64,000 nt of DNA from Azorinus chamasolen (taxonomy: Eukaryota > Mollusca > Bivalvia > Cardiida > Solecurtidae), in contig OY755243.1 in NCBI GenBank assembly GCA_963576725.1, positions 75,910,106-75,974,105 of the forward strand. Direction: 5' to 3'. Shown here one piece after another: positions 15,701 to 27,700 of this stretch. The position numbers were made by a program, and so were the translations under genes. How positions within the stretch are numbered: position 1 is the stretch's first letter; every line of letters begins with the position of its first letter. The notes under the pieces are model-generated. The model saw only the letters and a list, made by a program, of their open reading frames with translations, made no database searches and was not told the DNA's origin.

Positions 15701-18700
15701 AGCAATTGCAGACTGGAAGAAGCTACTAACCAACAGCAGAAGCAAAGCAGAGGTAACGAAACTATATACCAGGTACTTCACAGAGAACTGCCATGACCTT
15801 CTGAAAGATGGCAAGGTTGTTTACCTTTCTGATGGGATGGGTGAAATAGACCTCAAAGTCTCCTCTGGTGCAATTGAATTCCATGATGATTCTAACCAAG
15901 ATGAAGCAGTCACTAGGATTTTGTTGCATATTACCTATACGAAAGAAGTGGGTTTAAGCGATGTTGTTGTAGTCCTGACATAGGTATTTTGGTCCTGGTT
16001 GCTCCTCATTTCAGAGAACTGGGCATTGCAGTTTGTTCTTTAAGACTGGCCGAAAAGCTTGTACACAGATATGGCAACATACATTCCAGTCAGTTTTATA
16101 CATGCAGTTATCTTCCGAAGAGAGGTGCATTTTACTCCAAGTTTACTGCCTTACTGGATGTGACACATGCTCCTCATAGTTTGGTATCGGCAAGAAAAAG
16201 GCTTTTCAGATCATGACCAAACATGCTGATATACTCACTCATCTGTCATCTCTTGGGACAGGGCTTGTGTGGTTTCAACTCTATTTTTGTGGGGTTTATA
16301 TTAACCCTTTCCCTCATATAAACGTGTTTTCACGCATTTGCAAACAGAGTAGACCTAGATCAGATGGCTCCTATAGGAGCCATCTGATCAGGGTTTGCTC
16401 TGTTTGCTAGTGGAATTTGATAGATCGGTTTCTTTACTTTCTAAAATAGCTACACTGTTCCAACTTTCGTATTTCATTACAACTATTTTGTCCTTGAATA
16501 TTCAGTAGGTATTGAAGTGTGGAATAAATATAGAACAGGGAAATGATTAATGTTTATATTTTACCAGGAGTGTACATGTAGGTTTATTCTTAATGTGTAT
16601 TCATATTTTGATGTAAGCTGCATCCTATGAGAAATTACTTCAAAACATGTGTCTAATTGTAGCAGTAACCTATTTTCAAGCAGAGTTACGGACCTTACAC
16701 AATTACCTTGACGATGACCTATGATAATACCAAATAAGTTATTTTTCAAAAGACCACTTTCTCTTCTATAACAATTATGCAAAAGATTTTCAATATCTAT
16801 GAAACCGTTTCTGCAATTTTGATCTATTTAACTTACATAGATGCTAAAAACTGGTGGCCATCTTGGCCGATATCTTAGATTTCTCGGAACACCACCACTT
16901 TTCAAAATTTATGCTGGCAAGGCTGTGTGGTTTTAACTCTATTTGTGTAGGGTTTATATCAATGTTGATATTTTACCAGGATTGTACATGTAGGTTAATA
17001 TTTAATGTTTATTCAAATAGAAATATTTTGATACAAGCCGCACACTGTGAGAAATTACTTCAATACATTTGTCTAATCGTTGCAGTAACCTATTTTCAAG
17101 CAGTTACGGACCTTACAATTAAAATATAGACTCAGAATACAATTATTCCAATTGTATCTGATAAAATCTACCTTCTTTTGATAAATAGATAGGCCATGTG
17201 ACGGAATTAGACTTTGAACTTCCTCCAAATCTAATTTAAAAATTCCCATTATAAAACTGGTGGGTGGGGTAAGTATAATACTTATTGCCAAATATTTCCA
17301 AGGTTGTAAGAGGAATGTGTTTTATTTCTTTTTTATCATTTGAACCAATCATAACACTGCATTTAAATGTATATTTTGAATAGTTATTGTCTATTAGCTT
17401 TATGTAAACAATTCAATTTCAATGTTAAATGTTGCGAAAACTTGTATTTTTACCCGATTAACCTTAAAATGACCTTGACAATGAACTATGTTAATACAAA
17501 GAGATGTATTTTCAAAAAGGCCAATGTGTCTTTTACAATATTTATGCAAAACATTTTCAGAAACTTTGAAGATGTTTCTGCCATTTTGATATATTTAACT
17601 TAAGCTGGTGCTTCCAAAAACGGCGGCCATCTTGGACGCCATCTTGGATTTCTCGGAACGCCACCACTTTTCCAAATTTATGCCGGCAGAGTCGGATACT
17701 ACAGACATTAACAAACATTTTGGTATATAACATGTCTTGTTAACAGACGGGTCTCACCTACTCTTAAAATAGAGGCCTTATCTGGCAATAGTCACTCTAC
17801 CATAAATATACATGATGTAAGAAATAATGACACCATGAATATTTTACAATGGCCTATGTAAACTGGAATGTTTGGCATTGATAGAAACTGTGGTCAGATA
17901 TGTTATAATGTCATAAGCTAACAGAACAGACACTGATCAGATGTCTCCTACATCCATCTGACCCGGGTCTACACTGTTGGCAAGGCTTGAAAAAGCATCT
18001 ATATGAGGAAAAGGTTTAAGTCTCTCCTGAGTTCAAATTTGATTTAAAACTCAACACTACATGAATGATTAAAGAAACAACTGATTTTTTTTATTCAGTT
18101 ATTTAAGTTGAACAAGAAAGTCATGCACATTTTACCTCAGAATCAGTATGGAATTATCATACACCAAATACCAGGTACTTGTGGCAAGTACTTGCCACTT
18201 GCAAAGTTTTGAACCCTGGTGTCCAAATGTTGAAGATTCCCAGATAACTGATTGAAACCCTATAAAGATTTGCTGGCAGGGTACCTCCTGGGGTATCAGA
18301 GAAAACAATATTACAGCAGGTTAACCAGAAGTCAAATGTATTGCAGCTGTTGGTCAGTCTCAGTATTGAAGTGTCAACTAGCTGAGAATGGGACTTACGG
18401 TAACCCTTTCCTTCATATAAATGCATTTGCAAGGAGAGTAGGCCCAGATCAGACCATCTCTGATTAGGGTCTGCTCTGTTTGCTTTTGACATGATATAGA
18501 TCTAATTCTAAAAGTTTTGTAAAAGCCACATCAAATAAAGTTACATTATAGACAGAGCTCCAGATAAGATGCGTAAATTTAAATAATTTAAGAATAGCTC
18601 CTTTATTTCTCCACCTGACCCTATACTGTGACCACTCTTTAGAATTGTCTGTTCGAGACAATTCTAAAGAGTGGTCACAGTATAGTGTTTAGTGGAGAAA

Positions 18701-21700
18701 TGATGATTTTAGTATTTGGGTAAGCACATTGTACTTGTTTGATGTCTACCTCTTGGTGGAATGTACTTTTAGTTGGAGAATGGGATAACAAGTTGGGAGT
18801 GTAGGCCTGAATCAGGACTGGACAGGTGTGAGCAAACTCCCCTATGGGATGCCAGAAAGTACTGGAGTTAATGCTGAGCAGCTGTCATAAAAGAAACATG
18901 CCGATTCTGGGGTGGCGAAATTTAATTTTGGGTGACTTGTCCGTTTTCGTCAAAAGTTATTTTCTACTTGTCCGTATGATGAATTAATAACAAAAATGTA
19001 TAAAATTTCACTTGTCCGGAATGGCTTTGGGACAACAGACAATACGGACAATGGATTTTGCCATAGGTATACGTTGTGTGCATCGACTACAACCCCCAAA
19101 TGTCCTTAAACAACATCCAAACACCAGAACTTTTCATAGAACTCACTTTTATAAACACAAACAAAAATTGTACTGTAAGCATTATAAAGGTAATCAACTC
19201 TACTTTCATTTTCTACAGAAAAAGCACACCCCTCTCGGTTTTCATCTCATTAAACCAACAATTTTCAACCGATTTTAATAGGCACCAACTGTTAGAGAAA
19301 TGAATACTCGTTACGGGAATACTACTGCCATTTCGATACTTTCCAAATTTTATTGCAATAAATATCCAACCTCAAACTGCCATCAAGTGAAAGTCGGAAG
19401 AGATATGACTGCACTGTTTCGGTATATTTTATAACACAACACCTCATTGGTCTACGGCTTACAGCTAACCAATGAGGCATCGTGTTATAAAATTCTTGGT
19501 GCATAACCCAAAGATGGTCGCTGCTTGTCGAATTCAAAATATTGCTGAGAAAAAGGATCAAAAGGATCGTTATGATTCTTGTAAAATATTTTTTGAGACA
19601 TTGAGCGTGGATAGTGACATTGTTTAAAGACTTGAGACGACTGTTGCTAAAAAAAGTGTGATCATTGGGTTTTAGCTGTGTTTTACCTGTGGTAGATACT
19701 AGATATGGCCTAAAGCAAATAAGGTGTGACATTTTGTAAAAAAATAATTTTTCTTAAAACTTATTTTCTCTAGCTGCATTATATTGTAAAACCATCAAAA
19801 TTAATACAAATCGATAGATTTTGAAGAAATGTGTGGACGTTTTATAGAAAATGGTCTTTAAATTACCCATTTAGCTGCAAAATATTTAACGGACATGGTT
19901 AATTGAGTAGCATGCAATAGTACTGTAATAGTAATATGATACTTAACTAACATATTCATAGTTACACAAGGTCTAAGTAGACACGTTTGTGTATTTTACA
20001 TGGAGAAAAATAGCTAATCGATAATTTTTTCTGATGTTATTCAAGAAAATTGGCAGAAAAATATAAATATTGACACAAAGAATTTCTATTTTTAACATCA
20101 GAGACCATTTAGACTGCCAAATCATATTTTAGCAAATAAAACAATACACTGTTAAGTGATATGCCAAATTTTATATCTTTTACATTTACTTCTAAAAAGA
20201 TATTACATCTAAAGTAAGCTGTTAAACCTAACCGTTAGGGTTGGGACATAAAATGTTCATGTCATGTTATTAAGAGTAAGTTGTTATTTGTAACTAAATA
20301 TCCTCAGAAAGTATTTATATGATTAAGGGAAGCTTTTTTAATAAAAATAACGATGAACAATTACTGTATTGGACTTAATCAAGACTCATTATATGGCTTG
20401 TTTGTCTAGAGAGAGGCTTAAATGTAGGAAACTTGATTTTCCTAAAGGCTTAAAACATCATTCCTAATATTTTACACCCTATTCCATGATACTGGTGAAT
20501 GAGGGAAGAGTAAAAATGTATAATGATATAAACTTATTTGCATTTTGCAATAAAACAAGCTGACACATGTTTAACCTCAAAACCGTTAGGGTTGGGACAC
20601 TTCTAAGGTTCAGATAAAATTGTTGATGTTATTCAACTACATACAAAAACACTACTATTTTGTTAAATTTGGTTGGCTATTCTTAATTTCTGATGAAATT
20701 CAATGCCCCAGGATGGGTTATTATAACTGTTCAGAAACTTGTACTTTCATTACTTGTATTTTTTCCTCATCATAATTATAACTCATAAAAAATTACTTCA
20801 GCACAAGTACATTTCCTCACATACATTATTAACAAATGTTGCAATGATAATGTAGTTTGACTTCCAATATTATTTTGAAACACCAGCCATTAAATATTTC
20901 TGTATTTGTTTGAATTTTCCACTACCTACCTTTGCGTTAGGGTTGGGACATTGACAGAAATAGTAAACCAATAATTGAAAATAAGAGGTATTATTAACTC
21001 AAAACTACTGAAATAATGTCCAAGTTACATTAAACCCAAACAATATTGTAACAAGAATGATGAATGGAACAACGGTGTCATCTTCTGGACAAAAAGTATG
21101 TCCCTTGAAGACATCACCAGTCCAAGAATCACAGCTATAATTAGATTTGCTAAAAAAATTGACTGACATATAAAGTCCAGTGATTAATCTAGAAATTTGA
21201 ACCATGAGTCCCAGGACTCACTAATCTGAAAACAATGAGTCCCACAGGAAAACTATGAGTCCCAAACTAAATTGACGAGTCCCAAAGCATAAAATTAAAA
21301 GAAAACTTATGTTTTTTAAATCGTAATTCTGCAGTTACATTCTAGTTTTGGAACATTTATTGCATTATAGTATATATAAGTATAACCAGGTTTCCTGGCT
21401 AGTCTCATCAATGAGCTGTTAACTTTTCCCTGTTCTGTTTATACCAAGTACCAGTACTGTACCTAGTGAATATTCATGGAAAAAGTAGTTATAATCAAAT
21501 ATGGAAGGTGGAATATTGTAGACCTTTCAGAAACTTTAAGGAAACTGATCTATCAAACTCCATTAGCAAACAGCAGACCCTTTTCTGATAGGAGCCGTCT
21601 AATAATAGATCAGGCTGATCTGGTTCTACTCTGTTTGCAAATGTGTGAAAACACGTTTACATGAAGGAAATGGTTAAGACAGCATGGATGTCGAATATTG

Positions 21701-24700
21701 TCAAAACCGAAAGTAGATCGATACCACCATTCAGAGTACCCATGTGTGGACTACTTACCTGGCACGAAGCAACAAAATGATATTTTCGATAGTGTTTCGA
21801 TAGTGTTACATTTACCATGCAATGTTTGGCCTGATATTTGTCGCATATGCAGCAAAACATGAAATCAAGTCGACCATCCGTTGCCTAACAGAAGTCAACT
21901 ACAGTAGGAGTAAGTCGCCAAACACTTTGGTCAGAACTCTTTCTCTCTTTAAGCTGACAGTCGTTATTTTCCACCATTACATCGGATTAGGGATCCTTAT
22001 TTTGATCCACGAACGTTGAAATCATGTCACTGGGACACAATTGACCTAACATCGTTTGATTTGAGTCGATCTTAGCGACTATTTCGGTAGCAGCATTTTG
22101 GATTATCCGGGGTCTTTCGGTGCTGCCATTTTAAAAGGAACGTTTTCATTGGCTCATTACGAACATCCTGCTGCACACTAACCAATCAAAATCATTGTTG
22201 TAAAACACATACAACAGTCGGATGTTGATATCCCTACGGTGTTCTAGTAGTTTCACTACGTGCAATTAACTTCAACGGCTACACGCAGCCATATTTTAAT
22301 GCGTCCTTTAGGACGATTACACTTCAGAATGATGCGTTTTTTGCTATTTTAATGCGTCTCTGACGCAGGACGCAGACCTAGATTAATCACTGAAAGTCTA
22401 TACTAAAGTTAATTCGAAATGAAAGTACTTTCGTATGAAGCTGTGAATGAACCTTTGGAATACTTAAATACCAATGTTCATAATTATGGGCTAGTGTTAA
22501 AAAGACCGTTAGGGTTGGGACAAAAACCGTTAGGGTTGGGACAAGAATTTATGATGCAATAGCAGAAAGAAGGTTAGAAGTAAAGCTATTCCCTTTAGAC
22601 AAGTATCTAAAATGAGGATAAAAGAACACAAGACGAATACTGATGCAAGGCATTGGATCGCCGCGAAATTTGTGTACAAGGAAGGTTTTTAATAAGGAAC
22701 TGTTTTGTTAAGACAATTGAAATACAACATTTCATTAAAAACTTAACGAGATATGTAGCCTCTAGAGTGTAATGACGTAGTGACCTAGTTTCGAACCCGT
22801 CATGATCCATATTTGAACTTGACCAAGATTGCATGTGGACAAACATTCTGATAAAATTTCAGTAAGATCTGATAACATTTGTAGCCACTTGAGTGTGAAC
22901 AAGATTTTTCTATGATTTGACCTAGTGGCCTAGTTTATGACTGCAGGCGATTCATATTCGAACTTGACCTAGATTTCATCAGGGTCAATACACAAACCAA
23001 TTTACTTAAAGATCAAGTGCAAAATGTGGCCTCAAGAGTGTTTAGGATTTTGTAAGATTTGACCTAGTGACCTAGTTTTTGACCCGACATGACCAATATT
23101 CGAACTTGGCGTAGATTTCATGGAGACACATTCTGATAAAATTTCAGTAAGATCCAATAAGATTTGTAGCTTCTAGAGCATTAACAAGATTTTTCTAAGA
23201 TTTGACCTAGTGACCTTGTTTTTGAGCCCAGGTGACCCATATTCGAGATTGACCTAAATTTCATGCAGGGCAAAACACAAACCAATTTACTTAGAGATCA
23301 AGTGCAAAATGTGGTATCTCAACGGACAACAGACGAGGGACATCCAACGATCCTAAAAGCTCAGCATGAGCACGTCGTGCTCTGGTGAGCTAAAAAAATG
23401 AGGATAAATGAATATCCTACTCCCCTTCTCTAAAAAGGTGATAATAAAGAGACAAGGCTATAAAAATATAGTCATTTATTATGAAACAAATAACTATGTA
23501 AACAAGAAAAAATACTATGGCATGCTGATAAAGAACTCTGTTGCAAACTGTAACAAGTAAATACCTGGTAAAACTATTATGACATATGCATTGTTGGAAG
23601 TATCACATGAAACTTGACACAAATATCTAGGGCGGTCATTGATTGGTTCAGAGGCATATTGACGATACCAAAACGTAAGAGGATAAATATTTTATCCCGT
23701 CACTACAGCCGCTAGTGACGTAATAAAGGGGTAGCGTAATAAACCTAAGTTTATATGTACAGTAGAGGTTTATTTGTAAAGTAGGTGTAGGAATTTCTTC
23801 TTACAACAGGAACTATTTTTAATTTTTCTACAAATTTGTTTTACCAAAAATAACGTATAAGTTGAAAGAAAAAACACTTAATATGGATAATTATCATTAA
23901 CTATCCCAGTAAAAACCCAAACCGTCATTAAACAAAAATAGAAAGGAAAAGAGAGAATTTTTTTTTTTCGTCAGCGGTGAGAATCGAACCAGGGCTGACT
24001 GCACGATAGGCGACCGTGGTAACCACTACGCTATCAGGCCAGACATACTTCAAGGGAAATTTAAGATGTATATAAAGTTATCATGCTACTATATTGACGA
24101 CTTTTATAAATAAAAAAAATAAAACGACTTTTTTAAATAAATAAAACAATAAAACTTCATTAAAACATTTATCACTCTCATGATAATTTAATCAATAAAC
24201 TCTTACAAGGTGATGGTCATAGACCTAAATATAGCCTGTTCAGTTCCATTAACGAGTGACGTTAGCCCTATCTAAAAATAGAAACCGAGACGACGGAATT
24301 TGATTTTGACCATGTAGAGCCTCCGGTAGAATAATAACCATGTCTGTTTGAATTAACATGATGTATGTATTACTTTTGTCGACATTTTTGGACAATAAAC
24401 AATGGTCATTAAACAAAACTGTAATATTTCAAAATCTCTGAAGGGCATAATTTAGAACGAGAGCACCGCAAACAGGTGCACGACTACAGTTTTGACCCGG
24501 CTTCAATTCTGCGACTTTGACCCGGCTTCATTTATGTTTACAAAACTGTTTTTGGCATTTAATGTCGATACTTCGACGAAAAAAGTGTCATAATTATTGT
24601 TATTATTGTACATTTGTTTGATAAATTTCTTTTTAAACATCATATGAAGGTTTTTACATCACATATTTCACTACATCAATAATGCAGATAGAAACTATTC

Positions 24701-27700
24701 TCTGCCACGCTCTCATGTGCCAATTCATTTGGTTCATCTCACCGATGTACGCAGAATAGACTATGTAAAACTTGTCGCTACCCCTCCTACATGGGTAAAT
24801 ACTTTTGAACATTCCATTAGTGATCGCCGCATAATCAAAGTCGTTAGACTTGCCAAACTAACTTCAATTACAAGCTGCATACAAATGATCAAGCTAACTG
24901 TTAAGCCGTTAGGGTTGGGACAAAAAATCATCTTTAAAGGAAACATGCCATTTTGTGACATGTTTTTGTTTGTAAATTCATAGATGAAAATCTAAAAGTG
25001 CATTGTGTTTGCCAATAAAGATACCACATTTCATACTTCCAAGCCTTCTTCTTTTTCATTAAAGCACACATCCTTATAAAAGGCGTAGTTAAGGGTATTT
25101 GGCTTCATTTTGGTACTTTTCAAAACATTATAGAAAAAAAATATAATGGTTCTAATGAATATTTTAATGGTTTACATTTGAATATTTATGTTCATTTTGT
25201 TGTTAAAACATTTAACATTATGAAAAGAACTGATAACAAAAATGTATCTCTATAAAACATTTTTTTAAAAAGTGAATGTTACGCCAAAACAGCTATTTTT
25301 TCAGAAATTCTAAATTTTCAAATTTTCATATCTTTACAACAAATCCGGTATGACTAAAACACGAAAGGAGGATTTTTGGGCGAAAGGAGGATTAAAAATC
25401 AATATTGGCTATTTATTAGTTATTATAAATGATATGGACATATAATTTAAATATATTTAGCACTAATATAATAATTTAAGACTAAATATATTACACATCA
25501 TTAATATACATTGTATTGATAAGATTTACAGGAACAATGGATTACTTGCTCCTTTTGCCACTGTAAATCCCGCGAAAGGAGTTCTTAGTTAAGTGGGTTA
25601 TTAATAATATGTAATAACTAGTGTTTTTAATTAATATATACACATATTTTAAGTATATTTGGTAGTAAAATAATTAAATAAGCCTGTGTATATTACCACA
25701 TCATTAATATATTGATGACATTTACGGGGAAAACGGATTACTTGTCCCTTTCACCAGCTGTAAATCTCGCGACAGGAGCTATGAAATGAAGAACTGTAGG
25801 TTTGAAACAGCTCCTTACACTGAAAGTCCATGGTCTACATTTGTTGAAAGGAGACTCCTTTGAATGAATAACTGTGGGTTACTTAAGGTAGATCGAAGTT
25901 GGTTTGATAGTTTTAGCTCCTCTCGCTGAAAATTCATGGTCTACAAGTTGGAAAAGGAGGCTCCTTTCGCCAGCTGTAAATCCCAAGAAAGGATCACTAA
26001 TATGATTGAATGAAGGACTTCAGGTTACTTCAGGTAAGTTGGCTTGATAAAGCTCCTTTCGCTGAAATTCCATGGTCTACAGTTGGAAAAGGAGGCTCCT
26101 TTCGCCAGCTGTAAATCCTGCGCAAGGAGCTCTTAATGTAATTGAATGAAGAACTGTGGGTTATTTGAGGTAACTTGGTTTGATAAAACTCCTTTCGCTG
26201 AACATCCATGGCGTACAGTTGGGGGAAAGGAGGCTCCATTCGCCAGCTGTAAATCCCGCGAAAGGAGCTCTTAATAAAATTGAATAAAGAAATGTGGGTT
26301 ACTTGAGGTAACTTGGTTTGATAAAGCTCCTTTCGCTGAAAATCCATGGTGTACAGTTTGGGAAAGAGGGCTCCTTTCGCCAGCTGTAAATCCCGCGAAA
26401 GGAGCCCTTAATGTATTTGAATGAAGAATTGTGGGTTACTTGAGAAAAATTGGTTTAATAAAGCTCCTTTTGCTGAAAAGCTATGGTGTACAGTTTGGGA
26501 AAGGAGGCTCCTTTCGCCAGCTGTAAATCCCGCGAAATGAGCCCTTAATGTATTTGAATGAAGAATTGTGGGTTTCTTGAGAAAACCCTTTCCCTCAAAT
26601 AAACGTGTTTTCACGCATTTGCAAACAGAGTAGATCCAGATCAGACGGCTCCTAGAGGAGCCGTCTGATCAGGGTCTACTCTGTTTGCTAATAGAATTTG
26701 ATAAATCTGTTTCTTTACTTTCTAAAATGGCTACAATGTTCCGCCTTCCATATTTCATTACAACTATTTGTCCATTAATATTGAGTATGTATTGAAATTT
26801 GGAATAAAAACAGAACTGTCAGCTGTAAATCCTGCGCATGGAGCTCTTAATGTAATTGAACGGAGAACTGTGGGTTACTTGAGGTTATTTGGTTTGATAA
26901 AACTTCTTTCGCTGAAAATCCATGTTCTACAGTTGGGGAAAGGAGGCTCCTTTCGCCAGCTGTAAAACCCGCGAAAGAAGCTCTTAATATAAATTGAATG
27001 AAGACCCGGATTATATTGCTCCTAAAGGAGCAGTCTGATCTGGGTCTACGCTGTTTGCAAACGCGTAGAAAGGCGTATTAATGGAGTAAAGGGTAAACAG
27101 GTTAGACCCTGTTAAACTGGATCTTTAAAATTGTGTCTCTGCGTCCATTAAACAACATTGTGAGATATCTATACTCTTTAATCTCCTAGATAAAAAGAAA
27201 CAAAGCTCGATGATTACGTGATTGTTGTGATTTTGCTATCAAGAGGTTTTGATATTCTTACTGTTCAAAATGGTTGGATGTTTTGTATGTATATTATGGC
27301 GATGTACTATGTACAAGTCTTCAATAAATTATCTGTTCTGTTCTGATATTTAGCCATATTGTCTACCCGAGGGTTCTCCGACACGCGTGATAGGCTAAGT
27401 AGCTGTGTATCTGTTTTAAGTCCTTTAATTACCACATGCTAGGTACGTGTGATTGAGAACATTAATTAAATGTTTATACGGTTATATTTAATTTTCTGTG
27501 CGTCGTTGAGAGGATAATACTTTGGACAAATTAAAAAACCGCTATTGTATACACGTGCCACAATCCATTATTTAAAGATCCTTGATGGGTCATTATCAAA
27601 CTAGAACTGTAAGCCAAAGGCTAACGAATACCCCCCACCTGTCTGCTTGTCAGAACACCTATCATCAATCTGAACATAAATTATGTACATACAGAAACGT

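Larger units (their letters stand above)
12050..17802. mobile_element. 5.75-kb element with ~1.1-kb terminal inverted repeats enclosing a decayed gene
   Basis: The termini are TGGTAGAGTGAC and GTCACTCTACCA, flanked by TAA on both sides. A 3-bp TAA duplication would fit the PIF/Harbinger group, but this is inference. The left arm (about 12050-13150) and right arm (about 16560-17802) match in opposite orientation, e.g. GGTGGCGTTCCGAGAAATCC at 12178 against the complement at about 17650. Each arm holds two internal subunits about 750 bp apart, both with the CCAAGATGGC motif. The interior (about 13150-16560) has tRNA-derived repeats, a gene relic and a family A MITE. No transposase was recognised. 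Confidence 0.75.
20231..24922 (+). repeat. Six copies of a 16-17-bp motif, CCGTTAGGGTTGGGACA
   Basis: Copies start at 20232, 20583, 20934 (first base changed), 22506, 22527 and 24906, all in the same orientation. The first three are exactly 351 bp apart although the DNA between them is not obviously repeated. Function unknown; the motif contains one telomere-like TTAGGG. Confidence 0.75.

Noticed and set aside
19322..19732. 136-codon open frame on the minus strand
   Set aside because: No recognisable domain, covers a small hairpin, and composition is that of surrounding intron sequence.
23969..24045. Functional tRNA gene
   Set aside because: The A and B boxes fit, but stem pairing fails and an A-run follows directly, as in a retroposed copy.
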